DNA of 64,000 bases from Bacteroidota bacterium (GCA_023251455.1 JAHEYT010000026.1:62001-126000); one strand, 5' to 3'; shown: positions 33,940 through 44,222, counted from the stretch's first letter. The notes: generated by a model from the sequence alone, not told the origin. Translations and numbers: made by a program.

Positions 33940-35625
33940 ATGACAACTTTAGATTATTTTCAGATATTCCTGTTTATCGTTTTGGTAATTGCCTTGACAC
34001 CAGTATTAGGGACATACATGTATAAGGTATTTACTGGTGAAAAACATATCATGCATCCGGTTTTTGGATGGCTCGAAAAACTCAGCTATAAAATCATAAA
34101 AGTAAACCCTAGCGAGGAGTCAAACTGGAAATCATATACTTTTGGTTTATTGCTTTTTAATCTGGTTGGGATCGTCTTTTTATTCCTGATCCAGATGATT
34201 CAGGCACAGTTGCCGCTGAATCCGGCGAATCTTCCCAATGTCTCGTGGCACTCGGCATTGAATACAGCCATCAGTTTTGTGACCAACACCAATTGGCAGG
34301 GATACGCCGGAGAAACTACGCTGAGCTATTTTGTGCAAATGATCGGACTGACGGTGCAGAACTTCGTCAGCGCTGCCACCGGAATAGCCGTGATTGTAGT
34401 GCTCGTTCGTGGATTGTCGCGCAAAACGACCGACAAATTGGGTAATTTCTGGGTCGATCTAACCCGGGCAACTTTATATATCCTTTTGCCTCTTTCTATC
34501 CTGTTCGCAGTAGTTTTGGTAGGGCAGGGTGTTGTTCAGAATTTCAATTCGTACGAAACGGTTCAGACTTTGCAGGGCGGACAACAGGTTTTGCCAATGG
34601 GGCCCGCCGCTTCGCAAATTGCAATTAAACAGATTGGTACCAATGGTGGAGGTTTTTTTAATGCCAACAGTGCGCATCCGTTCGAAAACCCGACACCTTT
34701 CAGCAATTTTCTCGAAATGCTGGCCATATTCCTGATTTCAGGAGGACTGACCTATACCTACGGTAAAATGGTAGGCTCGACCCGCCAGGGGTGGACCATT
34801 TTTATGGTGATGATGTTTTTGTTTGTGGCTGGTCTGGGAATTTCGTTGTATAGCGAATACGCGACCAATCCTGTATTTGGGAACATGGCCGCCATGGAAG
34901 GCAAAGAAACCCGTTTCGGTATTACCAATAGTGTATTGTTTTCGGTTGTCACCACGGATGCCTCGTGCGGAGCTGTGAATGCCATGCACGACAGTCTTTC
35001 ACCGCTTTCAGGAATGGTACCCATGATTAACATGTTGCTGGGTGAAGTGATTTTTGGAGGTGTTGGTGCCGGACTATACGGAATGGTGGTATTCATCATC
35101 CTCACCGTTTTTATTGCCGGATTGATGGTTGGCCGCACTCCGGAATACCTTGGCAAAAAGATCGGAGCTTTCGAGGTACAAATGGCGATTATTGCCAACC
35201 TGTCCACCAGCTTTGCGATTTTGCTTTTTACAGCCTGGGCTTCGGTTAGCAGTTATGGCCTATCGAGTCTGAATAACTCCGGACCGCATGGGTTTTCCGA
35301 AATATTTTATGCTTTCACTTCGGCGGCTGGAAACAATGGCAGCGCATTCGCCGGACTCAATGCAAACACAATGTTCTACAATCTTTCGCTTGGTTTGGTT
35401 ATGCTCATTGGCCGCTTTGGGGTTATCATTCCGATGTTGGCAATTGCCGGAAGTTTGGCCGGAAAGAACATTACCCCGACTTCGGCGGGTACTTTCAGAA
35501 CCGACAACTGGCTTTTTGCGGTCCTGTTAATTGCGGTTATCCTGATCGTTGGCGGGCTGACCTATTTCCCTGCCTTATCGCTGGGGCCTATTGTTGAGCA
35601 TTTATTATTGAATTTGAAAATTTAG
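33940..35625 (+). CDS. kdpA: Potassium-transporting ATPase subunit KdpA
   Basis: The 561-residue K+ channel-like subunit of the high-affinity KdpFABC pump, with about ten membrane spans. Selectivity-filter loops are visible: TNTNWQGYAGE (about residue 115), TNGGGFFNANSAHPFENP (about 235), TDASCGAVNAMHDS (about 340) and SAAGNNGSAFAGL (about 465). It imports K+ under potassium limitation. It is the first large gene of the operon and is followed directly by a hairpin plus repeat block before kdpB. Confidence 0.97.
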   Translation: MTTLDYFQIFLFIVLVIALTPVLGTYMYKVFTGEKHIMHPVFGWLEKLSYKIIKVNPSEESNWKSYTFGLLLFNLVGIVFLFLIQMIQAQLPLNPANLPNVSWHSALNTAISFVTNTNWQGYAGETTLSYFVQMIGLTVQNFVSAATGIAVIVVLVRGLSRKTTDKLGNFWVDLTRATLYILLPLSILFAVVLVGQGVVQNFNSYETVQTLQGGQQVLPMGPAASQIAIKQIGTNGGGFFNANSAHPFENPTPFSNFLEMLAIFLISGGLTYTYGKMVGSTRQGWTIFMVMMFLFVAGLGISLYSEYATNPVFGNMAAMEGKETRFGITNSVLFSVVTTDASCGAVNAMHDSLSPLSGMVPMINMLLGEVIFGGVGAGLYGMVVFIILTVFIAGLMVGRTPEYLGKKIGAFEVQMAIIANLSTSFAILLFTAWASVSSYGLSSLNNSGPHGFSEIFYAFTSAAGNNGSAFAGLNANTMFYNLSLGLVMLIGRFGVIIPMLAIAGSLAGKNITPTSAGTFRTDNWLFAVLLIAVILIVGGLTYFPALSLGPIVEHLLLNLKI

Positions 35626-35720
35626 CAATTTGAAGATTTGAAAATTATTCATTTTCAAATTAACACATCTTCAAATTGTATTTCATTTTCAAATTTTCAA
35701 ATCAACACATTTTCAAATTA
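35626..35720. repeat. Composite intergenic element 1: hairpin plus 8-bp-periodic 39-nt repeat
   Basis: Begins at the base after the kdpA stop. Arms CAATTTGAAGAT (35626-35637) and ATCTTCAAATTG (35667-35678) form a hairpin. The stretch 35682-35720 has an 8-bp period (ATTTTCAA units with one ATCAACAC unit) and is identical over 39 nt to 37869-37907. It ends 7 nt before the kdpB ATG. Confidence 0.8.
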
Positions 35721-35727
35721 GATTTCA

Positions 35728-37812
35728 ATGAGTACACGACAAATAAATAGCCTGTTCAATCAGAAGATATTGATTCAGGCAACAAAAGATAGTTTTACCA
35801 AATTAAATCCGGTTATTCTGATTAAAAATCCGGTCATATTTATGGTTGGAATTGGCTCGGTTTTAACAACGATAACGGTAATCAGCGGACTTTTTTCAGG
35901 TCATTTTTCAGGATTTAACCTGAATATTGCCATCTGGTTGTGGTTTACGGTACTGTTTGCCAATTTTTCGGAAGCTATTGCCGAAGGCCGGGGAAAGGCT
36001 CAGGCCGATAGCTTACGGAAAAGTCGGGTCCAAACCATGGCACGCAGGTTGGTTGGCGATAAAGTCGAAACGATTGCTGCTCCTGAATTACGGAAAGGCG
36101 ATGTGGTAATTTGCGATGCGGGTGATGTGATTCCGTCGGATGGTGAAGTGGTTGAAGGTATTGCCAGTGTCGACGAATCGGCCATTACGGGAGAATCAGC
36201 ACCGGTGATCCGGGAAAGTGGCGGCGATCGCTCGGCTGTAACTGGTGGAACTAAAGTGATCAGCGACCGGATTTTGGTTAAGATTACCTCCGAACCGGGC
36301 GATAACTTTATCGACCGCATGATTGCCCTGGTTGAAGGTGCCAAACGGCAGAAAACACCCAACGAAATTGCGCTGTCAATTCTGCTGTCAGGCTTGTCTA
36401 TCATCTTTTTACTGGCGGTGGTTACGCTTCCGGCTTTCTTCGGATATAGTTTGACTGCCTCAGGATTGCCTTTGTCGCAAAACCTGACCATTCCGGTATT
36501 GATTGCTTTGCTGGTTTGCCTCATTCCGACCACCATCGGCGGTTTGCTGAGCGCCATTGGCATTAGCGGAATGGACCGGCTTTTGCAGCGAAACATCATC
36601 GCTACCAGTGGGAAAGCCATCGAAGCAGCAGGCGATGTCGATGTACTTTTGCTCGATAAAACCGGAACCATTACCTTAGGAAACCGCATGGCTACCAACT
36701 TTTTCCCTGCAGATGGGGTCAGCGAATCCGATCTGGCTCATGCAGCGCAGCTATCTTCCTTATCCGACGAAACTCCCGAAGGCCGGTCGATTGTAATTCT
36801 GGCCAAAGAAAAATTTGACTTCCGGGCTCGCGATATCCATCAGAAAAATGCGGTTTTTATTCCTTTCACAGCCCAATCGAAAATGAGCGGAGTCGATTTA
36901 ACTGATGAAACAGGTAAAGTTCATCGAATCCGGAAAGGATCGTCGGAAGCCATTCGTTCGTTTATCCTGAATGGTAACGGATTCTTCCCGAAAAAAATGG
37001 AAGAAAAAGTTGCCGAACTAGCCAGAATAGGAGCTACACCGCTGGTTGTGGCTGAGAATAATAAAGTGTTGGGAATCATTCAGCTAAAAGACATTGTGAA
37101 AGGTGGGATTAAACAACGATTTGCCCAATTGCGCAGCATGGGAATCAGAACCATCATGATTACCGGCGACAATGCGTTGACAGCCGCTGCAATTGCTGCC
37201 GAAGCCGGTGTCGACGATTTTATGGCCGAAGCCACTCCCGAAGATAAACTCCGCCGCATCCGTGCCGAGCAGGCCAATGGCCATCTGGTTGGGATGATTG
37301 GCGACGGCACAAACGATGCCCCTGCTCTGGCTCAGGCCGACATCGGTATTGCCATGAATTCGGGAACCCAGGCTGCCCGCGAAGCTGGTAATATGGTTGA
37401 TTTGGACAGCAACCCAACCAAACTGATCGAAGTGGTTGAGGTTGGCAAGCAATTGCTGATGACCCGTGGCGCACTTACTACCTTCAGTATAGCCAACGAC
37501 GTGGCCAAATATTTTGCCATAATTCCTGCTATAGCGGTATCGCTTTATGCCGGGAAAGATGGAGTTGGCCCGCTTTCAGCATTAAATGTGATGCAATTGG
37601 GGTCGCCGCAAAGCGCCATTTTGAGTGCAGTAATCTTTAATGCGTTGATCATTATTCTATTGGTTCCTCTAGCCTTAAAAGGTGTTGCCTACAGGCCTGT
37701 TTCTGCAAATACTGCCTTAATCCGAAACCTTGTTATTTATGGATTTGGAGGAATTTTGGCACCGTTTGCAGGGATCAAATTGATCGATTTGATTATTAAT
37801 TTAATGATTTGA
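35728..37812 (+). CDS. kdpB: Potassium-transporting ATPase ATP-binding subunit KdpB
   Basis: The 694-residue P-type ATPase subunit of KdpFABC. Motifs: actuator TGESAPV (about residue 154), membrane motif [15 protein letters not shown] (about 264), phosphorylation site [14 protein letters not shown] (Asp near 310), hinge [20 protein letters not shown], and the kdpB-specific C-terminal spans with [12 protein letters not shown]. It hydrolyses ATP to drive K+ from KdpA into the cell. Both flanking gaps carry the same repeat element. Confidence 0.97.
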   Translation: MSTRQINSLFNQKILIQATKDSFTKLNPVILIKNPVIFMVGIGSVLTTITVISGLFSGHFSGFNLNIAIWLWFTVLFANFSEAIAEGRGKAQADSLRKSRVQTMARRLVGDKVETIAAPELRKGDVVICDAGDVIPSDGEVVEGIASVDESAITGESAPVIRESGGDRSAVTGGTKVISDRILVKITSEPGDNFIDRMIALVEGAKRQKTPNEIALSILLSGLSIIFLLAVVTLPAFFGYSLTASGLPLSQNLTIPVLIALLVCLIPTTIGGLLSAIGISGMDRLLQRNIIATSGKAIEAAGDVDVLLLDKTGTITLGNRMATNFFPADGVSESDLAHAAQLSSLSDETPEGRSIVILAKEKFDFRARDIHQKNAVFIPFTAQSKMSGVDLTDETGKVHRIRKGSSEAIRSFILNGNGFFPKKMEEKVAELARIGATPLVVAENNKVLGIIQLKDIVKGGIKQRFAQLRSMGIRTIMITGDNALTAAAIAAEAGVDDFMAEATPEDKLRRIRAEQANGHLVGMIGDGTNDAPALAQADIGIAMNSGTQAAREAGNMVDLDSNPTKLIEVVEVGKQLLMTRGALTTFSIANDVAKYFAIIPAIAVSLYAGKDGVGPLSALNVMQLGSPQSAILSAVIFNALIIILLVPLALKGVAYRPVSANTALIRNLVIYGFGGILAPFAGIKLIDLIINLMI

Positions 37813-37820
37813 AGATGAGA

Positions 37821-37907
37821 TAATTTGAAGATTTCAGGGTGTGCATTTGTCATCTTCAAATTGAATTTTTCATTTTCAAATTTTCAAATCAACACATTTT
37901 CAAATTA
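37821..37907. repeat. Composite intergenic element 2: hairpin plus 8-bp-periodic 39-nt repeat
   Basis: Between kdpB and kdpC. Arms AATTTGAAGAT (37822-37832) and ATCTTCAAATT (37852-37862) form a hairpin with a different loop from element 1. The 37869-37907 stretch is identical to 35682-35720. It ends 5 nt before the kdpC ATG. Confidence 0.8.
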
Positions 37908-37912
37908 AAAAC

Positions 37913-38515
37913 ATGAAAACACAACTCATAATCTCAATAAAAATTTTTGCCGTATTGACTGTACTATGCGGAATCATTTATCCACTTTTTATCACGGGCG
38001 TTGCCCAGTTTGTATTTCCGGCCAAAGCCAATGGAAGCCTGATTGTTCAGGGGAATAAGGTCATCGGAAGTGAGTTGATCGGTCAAAAATTCGACAGTGA
38101 AATCTATTTCTGGTCGCGGCCTTCGGCCACTGATTACAATACTTTGCCGTCTGGCGGTTCAAATCTGGGACCAACAAGCTCAAAACTTAAACAGATGTTA
38201 GCCGATCGTTCGGCTCAATTTGCCAGGATCAATCAGCTTTCAGATTCAGAAACAATTCCTTCTGAAATGCTTATGGCTTCGGCAAGCGGGCTCGATCCGC
38301 ACATTTCTCCTGAAGCAGCAATGCTACAGGTTGGTCGGATTGTAAAAGCCAGGCAATTCAATGAACAGCAAAGGCAACAGCTTGAAAAGATTATTACCGA
38401 TCAAACAGAAGCTCCTCAATTCTCTTTTCTGGGCGAAACCCGGATTAACGTGCTGAAACTTAACCTTGCATTGGATAGACTCAATAATCAATCAACCAAT
38501 GCAAAAAACTTATAG
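37913..38515 (+). CDS. kdpC: Potassium-transporting ATPase subunit KdpC
   Basis: The 200-residue accessory subunit with one N-terminal span (ISIKIFAVLTVLCGIIYPLF) and a periplasmic domain. Family motifs are YFWSRPSATDYNTLPSGGSN (about residues 63-82), ASGLDPHISPEAA (about 122-134) and NVLKLNLALDRL at the end. It assists ATP binding and assembly of KdpB. The next gene starts 2 nt after its stop. Confidence 0.95.
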   Translation: MKTQLIISIKIFAVLTVLCGIIYPLFITGVAQFVFPAKANGSLIVQGNKVIGSELIGQKFDSEIYFWSRPSATDYNTLPSGGSNLGPTSSKLKQMLADRSAQFARINQLSDSETIPSEMLMASASGLDPHISPEAAMLQVGRIVKARQFNEQQRQQLEKIITDQTEAPQFSFLGETRINVLKLNLALDRLNNQSTNAKNL

Positions 38516-38517
38516 TC

Positions 38518-39411
38518 ATGAAACTATCTATTCGAACCAAATTTGCTTTTGGAATGGTGTTTATCTCTATTATCATTCTGATTCTGCTAGGGTTTTCAGC
38601 ATTTTACCTGAATAAACTATCTAATAAAACAGGTGCGATTCTGAAAGAAAACTTTGTTTCGGTGGTTTATGCCCGCGAAATGTCTGAAGGTTTAATGAAT
38701 ATCAATCAGGAAATAACCACTGGAGTCTTGTCCAATAGAAATTTGGACAGCCATCTAATTCAACGCGAACTGGAAGCTTTTGACAAATCGCTCCAATTAG
38801 AGAAAGGCAATATTACAGAATCAGGAGAAGATCAATTGGTTGCAGTCATTGAAAGTGCTTTTAAGGAATATCGTGATTCTATTACGAATTTCAGTGGGTC
38901 AGTACCTTCGGCCAACCAGATTCTTTTCTTCCAGAATAAATTGAAGTTTCTTTCGCAGCAAATTGTACTTTTATCTCAAATGAACGGAAAAGCCATTGAG
39001 TTAAAAACCGATGAGGCTAAGTTATCGTCAAAAAAGGCCGTAACAGGGATGACTATTTTGGGTAGTTTTTGCTTTTTGATTGCTTTGAGTTTTACATATA
39101 GCTTTGCATCGTATTTCAACGAGCGATTTTTTCAACTGTATAACGGAATAAAAGAAATTGTTTCAAGTAATTACGGGCAGCGACTTTATTTTGACGGGAG
39201 AGATGAGTTCAACGAAATTTCGGTGGTTTTTAACCAAATGGCAGAAAAACTGAGCGCAAACCATCAGGAAAAATTCGTAACTTTTCTCGACGATCCTGAA
39301 ATGGAAGATAGTTCGAGCGATCTTGATGAGCTGAAAGACGTTTTAACACGGATTAAGAGCCTTGAAAAGCAGGCAGAAGAAGTAATTTCGAGAATTGAAA
39401 CAAAGCAATAA
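38518..39411 (+). CDS. HAMP-domain sensor-like membrane protein between kdpC and kdpD
   Basis: 297 residues. Span 1 is at about 11-33 (FGMVFISIIILILLGFSAFY), then a four-helix-bundle periplasmic domain of ~140 residues like the MCP sensory module, span 2 at about 177-197 (AVTGMTILGSFCFLIALSFT), a HAMP domain (FFQLYNGIKEIVSSNYGQRL; FDGRDEFNEISVVFNQMAEK) and a C-terminal coiled coil. It has no kinase, methyl-acceptor or cyclase domain. Its position between kdpC and kdpD, 2 nt and 4 nt from them, suggests it feeds an envelope or turgor signal to KdpD. That role is inference. Confidence 0.8.
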   Translation: MKLSIRTKFAFGMVFISIIILILLGFSAFYLNKLSNKTGAILKENFVSVVYAREMSEGLMNINQEITTGVLSNRNLDSHLIQRELEAFDKSLQLEKGNITESGEDQLVAVIESAFKEYRDSITNFSGSVPSANQILFFQNKLKFLSQQIVLLSQMNGKAIELKTDEAKLSSKKAVTGMTILGSFCFLIALSFTYSFASYFNERFFQLYNGIKEIVSSNYGQRLYFDGRDEFNEISVVFNQMAEKLSANHQEKFVTFLDDPEMEDSSSDLDELKDVLTRIKSLEKQAEEVISRIETKQ

Positions 39412-39415
39412 CAAA

Positions 39416-42088
39416 ATGGACTTTGAAGATAACCGCCCTAATCCTGATGATTTGCTTGCTTCTTTAAAAGAGGAAGAAGAAAAAAGCAAACGCGGAAAGC
39501 TGAAAATATTTTTCGGGATGTGCGCCGGTGTTGGGAAAACCTACACCATGCTAGAGGCTGCACAAGTCGAGAAAAAGAAGGGCGCCGATATTGTGATTGG
39601 ATATGTTGAAACTCATAACCGCAGAGAAACGGCAGCCTTGGTCGAAGGTTTTGAACTGATTCCACGCAAAAAATACCTTTACAGAACAGCTCAGGTGCAG
39701 GAAATGGATTTGGATGCCATCATTGCCCGGCGACCACAAATTGTGCTGGTCGACGAACTGGCGCATACCAATGCTCCCGGCAGCCGCCATTTGAAACGTT
39801 ACCTGGATGTTCAGGAAATACTCGACAATGGAATAAATGTTTATACCACTGTCAATGTTCAACATCTGGAAAGTCGATCTGAAATTGTGGCGCAGATTAC
39901 CGGAATTATAGTGAGAGAAACGCTTCCTGATGATGTTTTTGAAAGCGCCGATGATATTGAGGTTGTTGATCTTACACCCGATGAACTGCTGCAACGACTT
40001 TCGGAAGGAAAAGTTTACACACCAGAACGGTCAAAAGAGGCCATCCTGAATTTCTTCCGGAAGGGAAATATTACTGCATTACGCGAAATGGCTTTGCGCA
40101 TTGTGGCCGATCGGGTCGACAAACAACTGCACGATTACATGCAAATAAAGCGTATTCGGGGGCCATGGAAATCGGGAGTTCATCTTTTGGTTGCGGTAAG
40201 TTATACCCGTCAGTCGACCAAATTGCTGCGATGGGCCAAAAACCTGGCCGACATGATGGGTGGCAACTTACAGGCAATTTATGTTGAAACTTCGCACGAT
40301 CTGACAGAGAAAGAACGCGAGCACCTTGATCGGAATATTAATCTGGCAAAACAGCTCGGGTTGCAATTTCGCATTATTACTAATTCGGATGTTGTAAAAG
40401 CGATTGTCGATTTTGCACAAAAGGAGAATATTACCCACATCATTATTGGTAAACCTAAGGTTCGTAACCTGTACACATTGTTTAAACTAGGAAATTTTGT
40501 GAACCGGCTGATCCGCTACAGCGGAAATATTGATGTTTATATTCTCGGGTCCGACACCCAGATCGACGATAAATACAGGTACAAAGCGTCACTTCCATCT
40601 TTTACTTCAAGTGTGAATCAATACCTTGTGGCAACGCTTTCCATCGTTTTTACAGCTGCCGTTTGTTTCATGCTAAAAGGAATAATTGGGTATCAGGTTG
40701 TTTCCTTTGCCTTGCTGTTCGTTGTTTCTATCCTTGCCTTTTTCTTCGGAACCGGACCAATTTTACTTGCGGCAACGCTTAGTTCTTTAATCTGGGATTA
40801 TTTTTTTATTCCGCCTGCCTATACGCTGCACATAGGCAAGCCCGAAGACATGCTGATGTTGGGCATGTTCTTTATTATAGCGCTTTTAAACGGCGTATTA
40901 ACATCGCGGGTTAAACATCAGGAACAGAAAATCAGGGTTCGTGAAGAGCGGACACACGCCTTGTACCAGTTGGCAAAAGAATTGTCATCGGCCACAGGAA
41001 TTGAAGATGTGCTGAAGCTTGCGGTGAAGGATATCAGGAAGTATTTTGGGCTGGAAAGTGCATTTGTATTGAAAGATGAATTGGGTCAGCTCGAAAAATC
41101 AGTCAGGCACGAAACATCGCTCAGCTTTTCGGAAAATGAGATGAGCATAGCCGAATGGACTTTCAGGCATTCGTCAAAAGCGGGTAAATTTTCTGATACT
41201 TTGCCATCAGGAAATTACACCTTTTACCCATTGAAGGGAAATAATGATAACGTTGGCGTTGTTGCGGTGCAGCATTCAAAGGTTTTTACGCAAGGTGAAG
41301 ACCAATTTTGGGAGGGGTTTTTACCCCAGATTTCAGGCAAAATAGAACGTGAATTTTTACGCAATGCTGCCCGAAACGCTTATATCCTGAATGAGTCGGA
41401 TAAATTATACAAAACGCTGTTCAACTCGATATCGCACGAACTACGGATTCCAGTTTCGACCATCATGGGCGCTTCAGATGCATTGCTTGCAAACGATTAT
41501 GTGACTGAAACCAGAAATGCTCTATATAACGAAATCAATATTGCATCAATCCGATTAAACCGGTTGATCGAAAATTTATTGAATATGTCGCGGCTCGATT
41601 CGGGACGTATCTCACCTCATTTGGATTGGTGCGATTTACACGACCTGATCAATAAAGTCACTCAAACGCTTACATCCGAATTAAAGCCGTTTACCGTTCA
41701 TTGCGTATTGTCGGACGACATGCCTTTGGTGAAATTAGACTTTGGTCTGATGGAACAAGTACTTCATAATTTACTGCTAAATGCCACACAACATGCTCCG
41801 GAAGGAAGCAACATCAGGGTTAAATTCTTTTACGACAATGGTTTTCTGATGATTCAGGTGATGGATCGCGGACCCGGTTTTTCACCAACCGATTTGGGCA
41901 TGGTGTTTAATAAATTTTACCGTGGCGAAAAGGCGGTTGCCGGTGGTACAGGTTTAGGCTTGTCGATTGTAAAAGGCTTTGTTGAAGCTCACAATGGAAT
42001 AATTATGGCTGAAAACCGTATAAATGGCGGCGCCCGGTTCACCATTAAAATACCTACCGAAATTTCGGATATCTTTAATGTCCAATAA
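39416..42088 (+). CDS. kdpD: Osmosensitive K+ channel histidine kinase KdpD
   Basis: 890 residues from the ATG at 39416 (a TTG lies seven codons upstream inside the previous gene). Domains in order: KdpD N-terminal ATP-binding domain with Walker A GMCAGVGKTYTM and VDELAHTNAPGSRH, a universal-stress-like domain (about 245-370), four membrane spans (about 405-500, FFIPPAYTLHIGKPEDMLML), GAF-like domain, HisKA with phospho-His in SISHELRIPVST, and HATPase (GTGLGLSIVKGFVEAHNG). It senses K+ or ionic conditions and controls KdpE. Confidence 0.95.
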   Translation: MDFEDNRPNPDDLLASLKEEEEKSKRGKLKIFFGMCAGVGKTYTMLEAAQVEKKKGADIVIGYVETHNRRETAALVEGFELIPRKKYLYRTAQVQEMDLDAIIARRPQIVLVDELAHTNAPGSRHLKRYLDVQEILDNGINVYTTVNVQHLESRSEIVAQITGIIVRETLPDDVFESADDIEVVDLTPDELLQRLSEGKVYTPERSKEAILNFFRKGNITALREMALRIVADRVDKQLHDYMQIKRIRGPWKSGVHLLVAVSYTRQSTKLLRWAKNLADMMGGNLQAIYVETSHDLTEKEREHLDRNINLAKQLGLQFRIITNSDVVKAIVDFAQKENITHIIIGKPKVRNLYTLFKLGNFVNRLIRYSGNIDVYILGSDTQIDDKYRYKASLPSFTSSVNQYLVATLSIVFTAAVCFMLKGIIGYQVVSFALLFVVSILAFFFGTGPILLAATLSSLIWDYFFIPPAYTLHIGKPEDMLMLGMFFIIALLNGVLTSRVKHQEQKIRVREERTHALYQLAKELSSATGIEDVLKLAVKDIRKYFGLESAFVLKDELGQLEKSVRHETSLSFSENEMSIAEWTFRHSSKAGKFSDTLPSGNYTFYPLKGNNDNVGVVAVQHSKVFTQGEDQFWEGFLPQISGKIEREFLRNAARNAYILNESDKLYKTLFNSISHELRIPVSTIMGASDALLANDYVTETRNALYNEINIASIRLNRLIENLLNMSRLDSGRISPHLDWCDLHDLINKVTQTLTSELKPFTVHCVLSDDMPLVKLDFGLMEQVLHNLLLNATQHAPEGSNIRVKFFYDNGFLMIQVMDRGPGFSPTDLGMVFNKFYRGEKAVAGGTGLGLSIVKGFVEAHNGIIMAENRINGGARFTIKIPTEISDIFNVQ

Positions 42089-42779
42089 AATATTTATGTC
42101 TGGAAACGAAACCATACTGATTATTGATGACGAGGTTCAAATCCGGCGTTTGCTCGAAATAACTCTTTCGGCCAATGGCTATAAAATTTCAGAAGCATCG
42201 AATGGCAAAGAAGGCCTGACAAAGGCAGCTATGAACCATCCGGTATTGATTATCCTCGATTTGGGATTGCCCGATATCGACGGACTTGATGTGCTCAAAA
42301 AACTTCGGGAATGGTATCAGAAACCAATCATTATTCTTTCCGTCAGGAATTCGGAAGACGATATTGTGAAAGCGCTCGACAATGGCGCCAACGATTACCT
42401 AACCAAACCCTTTCGCACGGGCGAACTTTTGGCACGCATCCGGGTAGCTATTCGGCAATCTATGGTCTCGGTTGATAATCCAATGCTGTCGTTCGGAACG
42501 TTGACCATCGATTTAACCAGTTATATCGTGCGTAAAAACAACGAGATCATCAAACTCACGTCAACCGAATTTTCGCTGTTGGCGCTGTTGGCAAAAAACG
42601 AAGGCAGAGTTTTAACTCATCAGTTTATTCTGAAAGAAATTTGGGGAATGGGCTACATTGAACAGACCCAATACCTGAGAGTTTTTATTGCACAGTTACG
42701 CAAAAAAATTGAAGACAATCCGGCAAAACCTAAGCTACTCAATACCGAATCAGGAATAGGTTATAGATTTGGAAGCTGA
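42078..42779 (+). CDS. kdpE: Response regulator KdpE
   Basis: 233 residues from the ATG at 42078, overlapping the kdpD stop by 11 bp; an ATG at 42096 is equally possible. The receiver domain has the acidic pair IIDDE, phospho-Asp in LDLGLPDIDG and Lys in LTKPF. The C-terminal winged helix is of OmpR type (TSTEFSLLALLAKNEGRVLT; QYLRVFIAQLRKKIE). It should activate the kdp operon through the tandem site at 33673-33722. Confidence 0.94.
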   Translation: MSNKIFMSGNETILIIDDEVQIRRLLEITLSANGYKISEASNGKEGLTKAAMNHPVLIILDLGLPDIDGLDVLKKLREWYQKPIIILSVRNSEDDIVKALDNGANDYLTKPFRTGELLARIRVAIRQSMVSVDNPMLSFGTLTIDLTSYIVRKNNEIIKLTSTEFSLLALLAKNEGRVLTHQFILKEIWGMGYIEQTQYLRVFIAQLRKKIEDNPAKPKLLNTESGIGYRFGS

Positions 42780-42920
42780 GATGAATCACAAGATTCTATG
42801 CAAATGTTCACTTTAGCTTAAGTTTTTTCGTTAACAATTCATAAATAATTGAGGGTAATCGGCTTGATTTGTCGGTTTTTGCTAAATTTCGACACTCAAA
42901 AAATTACCAAAATTAGCGAC

Positions 42921-43280
42921 ATGTTAAACTCACATTTTAAAATCGTATTCAATCAGATTGTTGATGGTGTAAAAATCAACGTTTTACATTGTGACGATTC
43001 GATGATAATGACCGAGTTTATGATTCAAAAAGGGGCTTTGCTTCCAGAACACGTTCATCAGAGCGATCATTCGGCTTACTTGCTTCAGGGTAAAATACGC
43101 ATGACTGCCGATGGCATTGCTTCTGAATTCATAAAAGGCGATAGCTGGTGCATGAAGAAGAATATTAGCCATTTTACTGAAGCTATTGAAGATTCGGTAG
43201 TGCTTGAAGTATTCAGTCATGACGGAGATATTGAAGGTTTTCAAAATAAACAAAGCACTACAAATAAGTTCAAAATCTAA
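42921..43280 (+). CDS. Small cupin-domain protein
   Basis: 119 residues from the ATG at 42921. A single cupin domain: HCDDSMIMTEFMIQKGALLP, the metal-motif region EHVHQSDHSAYLLQGKIRM (His pair HxH with a following His) and GDSWCMKKNISHFTEAIEDS. It is the intact counterpart of the broken gene at 31579-31835. Members bind a divalent metal; the role is unknown. The frame upstream to 42849 is not supported. Confidence 0.82.
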   Translation: MLNSHFKIVFNQIVDGVKINVLHCDDSMIMTEFMIQKGALLPEHVHQSDHSAYLLQGKIRMTADGIASEFIKGDSWCMKKNISHFTEAIEDSVVLEVFSHDGDIEGFQNKQSTTNKFKI

Positions 43281-43326
43281 CTGCGTTCAATCTGTCGAAA
43301 TACCTGAACCTGCAAGAACCACAACC

Positions 43327-44154
43327 ATGTCGGGACTAAGAAAACTGCTACCCATTCTGTTTCTGTTGTTTTCTGTTCTTTTTGCGCAGGCAGGAAATCG
43401 TTCCAATACATTTAATATCATTGCGTTTTACACTGCTAAAAACGATCAGGCGCACATCAGTTTTGTGCGTGAAGCCAACCGGTGGTTTTCTGAAATCAGC
43501 ACAAAACAACGATTTCGGTATGTGTCAACCGACGATTGGAGCAAATTAAATCCGGATACTCTTTCGCATTATCAGGTGGTCCTGTTTCTCGACACCCGAC
43601 CTGAAGTGCCGGCACAGCGAATGGCTTTTCAGGAATACATGGAAAAAGGCGGAGCGTTCATGGGCTTTCATTTTTCGGCATTTGCGCTCACACCTTCAGG
43701 TTACCCGCAAAACTGGGACTGGTTTCACAATCAATTTTTGGGTTCGGGCGAATATGCCAGTAATACATGGCGGCCAACTTCGGCCATACTGAAGGTGGAA
43801 AACCGGAAACATCCGGCAACCAAACACCTTCCCGCGAAGTTTAAGTCGCAGCCCAACGAATGGTATCGCTGGCAAAACGATTTGCGAACCAACTCCGACA
43901 TTCAGATTCTGGTATCTATCGATCCTTCCAGTTTCCCTTTGGGCACTGGTCCGAAGCCTCATGAAATATGGCAGTCCGGTTATTATCCGGTGGTGTGGAC
44001 CAATACAAAGTATAGGATGATTTACATCAATATGGGTCATAACGACATTGATTACGAACATCAGACCAATAAAGAGTTGTCGTTTTCTTTCACCAATAAA
44101 ATTCAAAATCGATTGATTATTGATGCTCTGAAGTGGCTGGGAACGAAAAATTAA
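43327..44154 (+). CDS. ThuA-domain protein, exported
   Basis: 275 residues from the ATG at 43327, which begins a signal peptide (LLPILFLLFSVLFAQAG). The frame extends upstream to 43204 across the cupin gene end, which is not used. The glutamine-amidotransferase-like ThuA fold is seen in FNIIAFYTAKNDQAHISFVR, YQVVLFLDTRPEVP, YMEKGGAFMGFHFSAFALTP and the HPATKHLP and YINMGHNDIDYEH segments. ThuA proteins act on disaccharides such as trehalose or their derivatives in the periplasm; function is only broadly known. Confidence 0.85.
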   Translation: MSGLRKLLPILFLLFSVLFAQAGNRSNTFNIIAFYTAKNDQAHISFVREANRWFSEISTKQRFRYVSTDDWSKLNPDTLSHYQVVLFLDTRPEVPAQRMAFQEYMEKGGAFMGFHFSAFALTPSGYPQNWDWFHNQFLGSGEYASNTWRPTSAILKVENRKHPATKHLPAKFKSQPNEWYRWQNDLRTNSDIQILVSIDPSSFPLGTGPKPHEIWQSGYYPVVWTNTKYRMIYINMGHNDIDYEHQTNKELSFSFTNKIQNRLIIDALKWLGTKN

Positions 44155-44222
44155 GTTCTGATAATTTGTGTTATTTCAAACTTTTGGCAACATTTGATCG
44201 TCTATCGGTAATATTTTGAACT

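Noticed and set aside
42849-42920. N-terminal extension of the cupin gene
   Set aside because: The non-ATG extension has no family match; the ATG at 42921 gives the normal cupin length.
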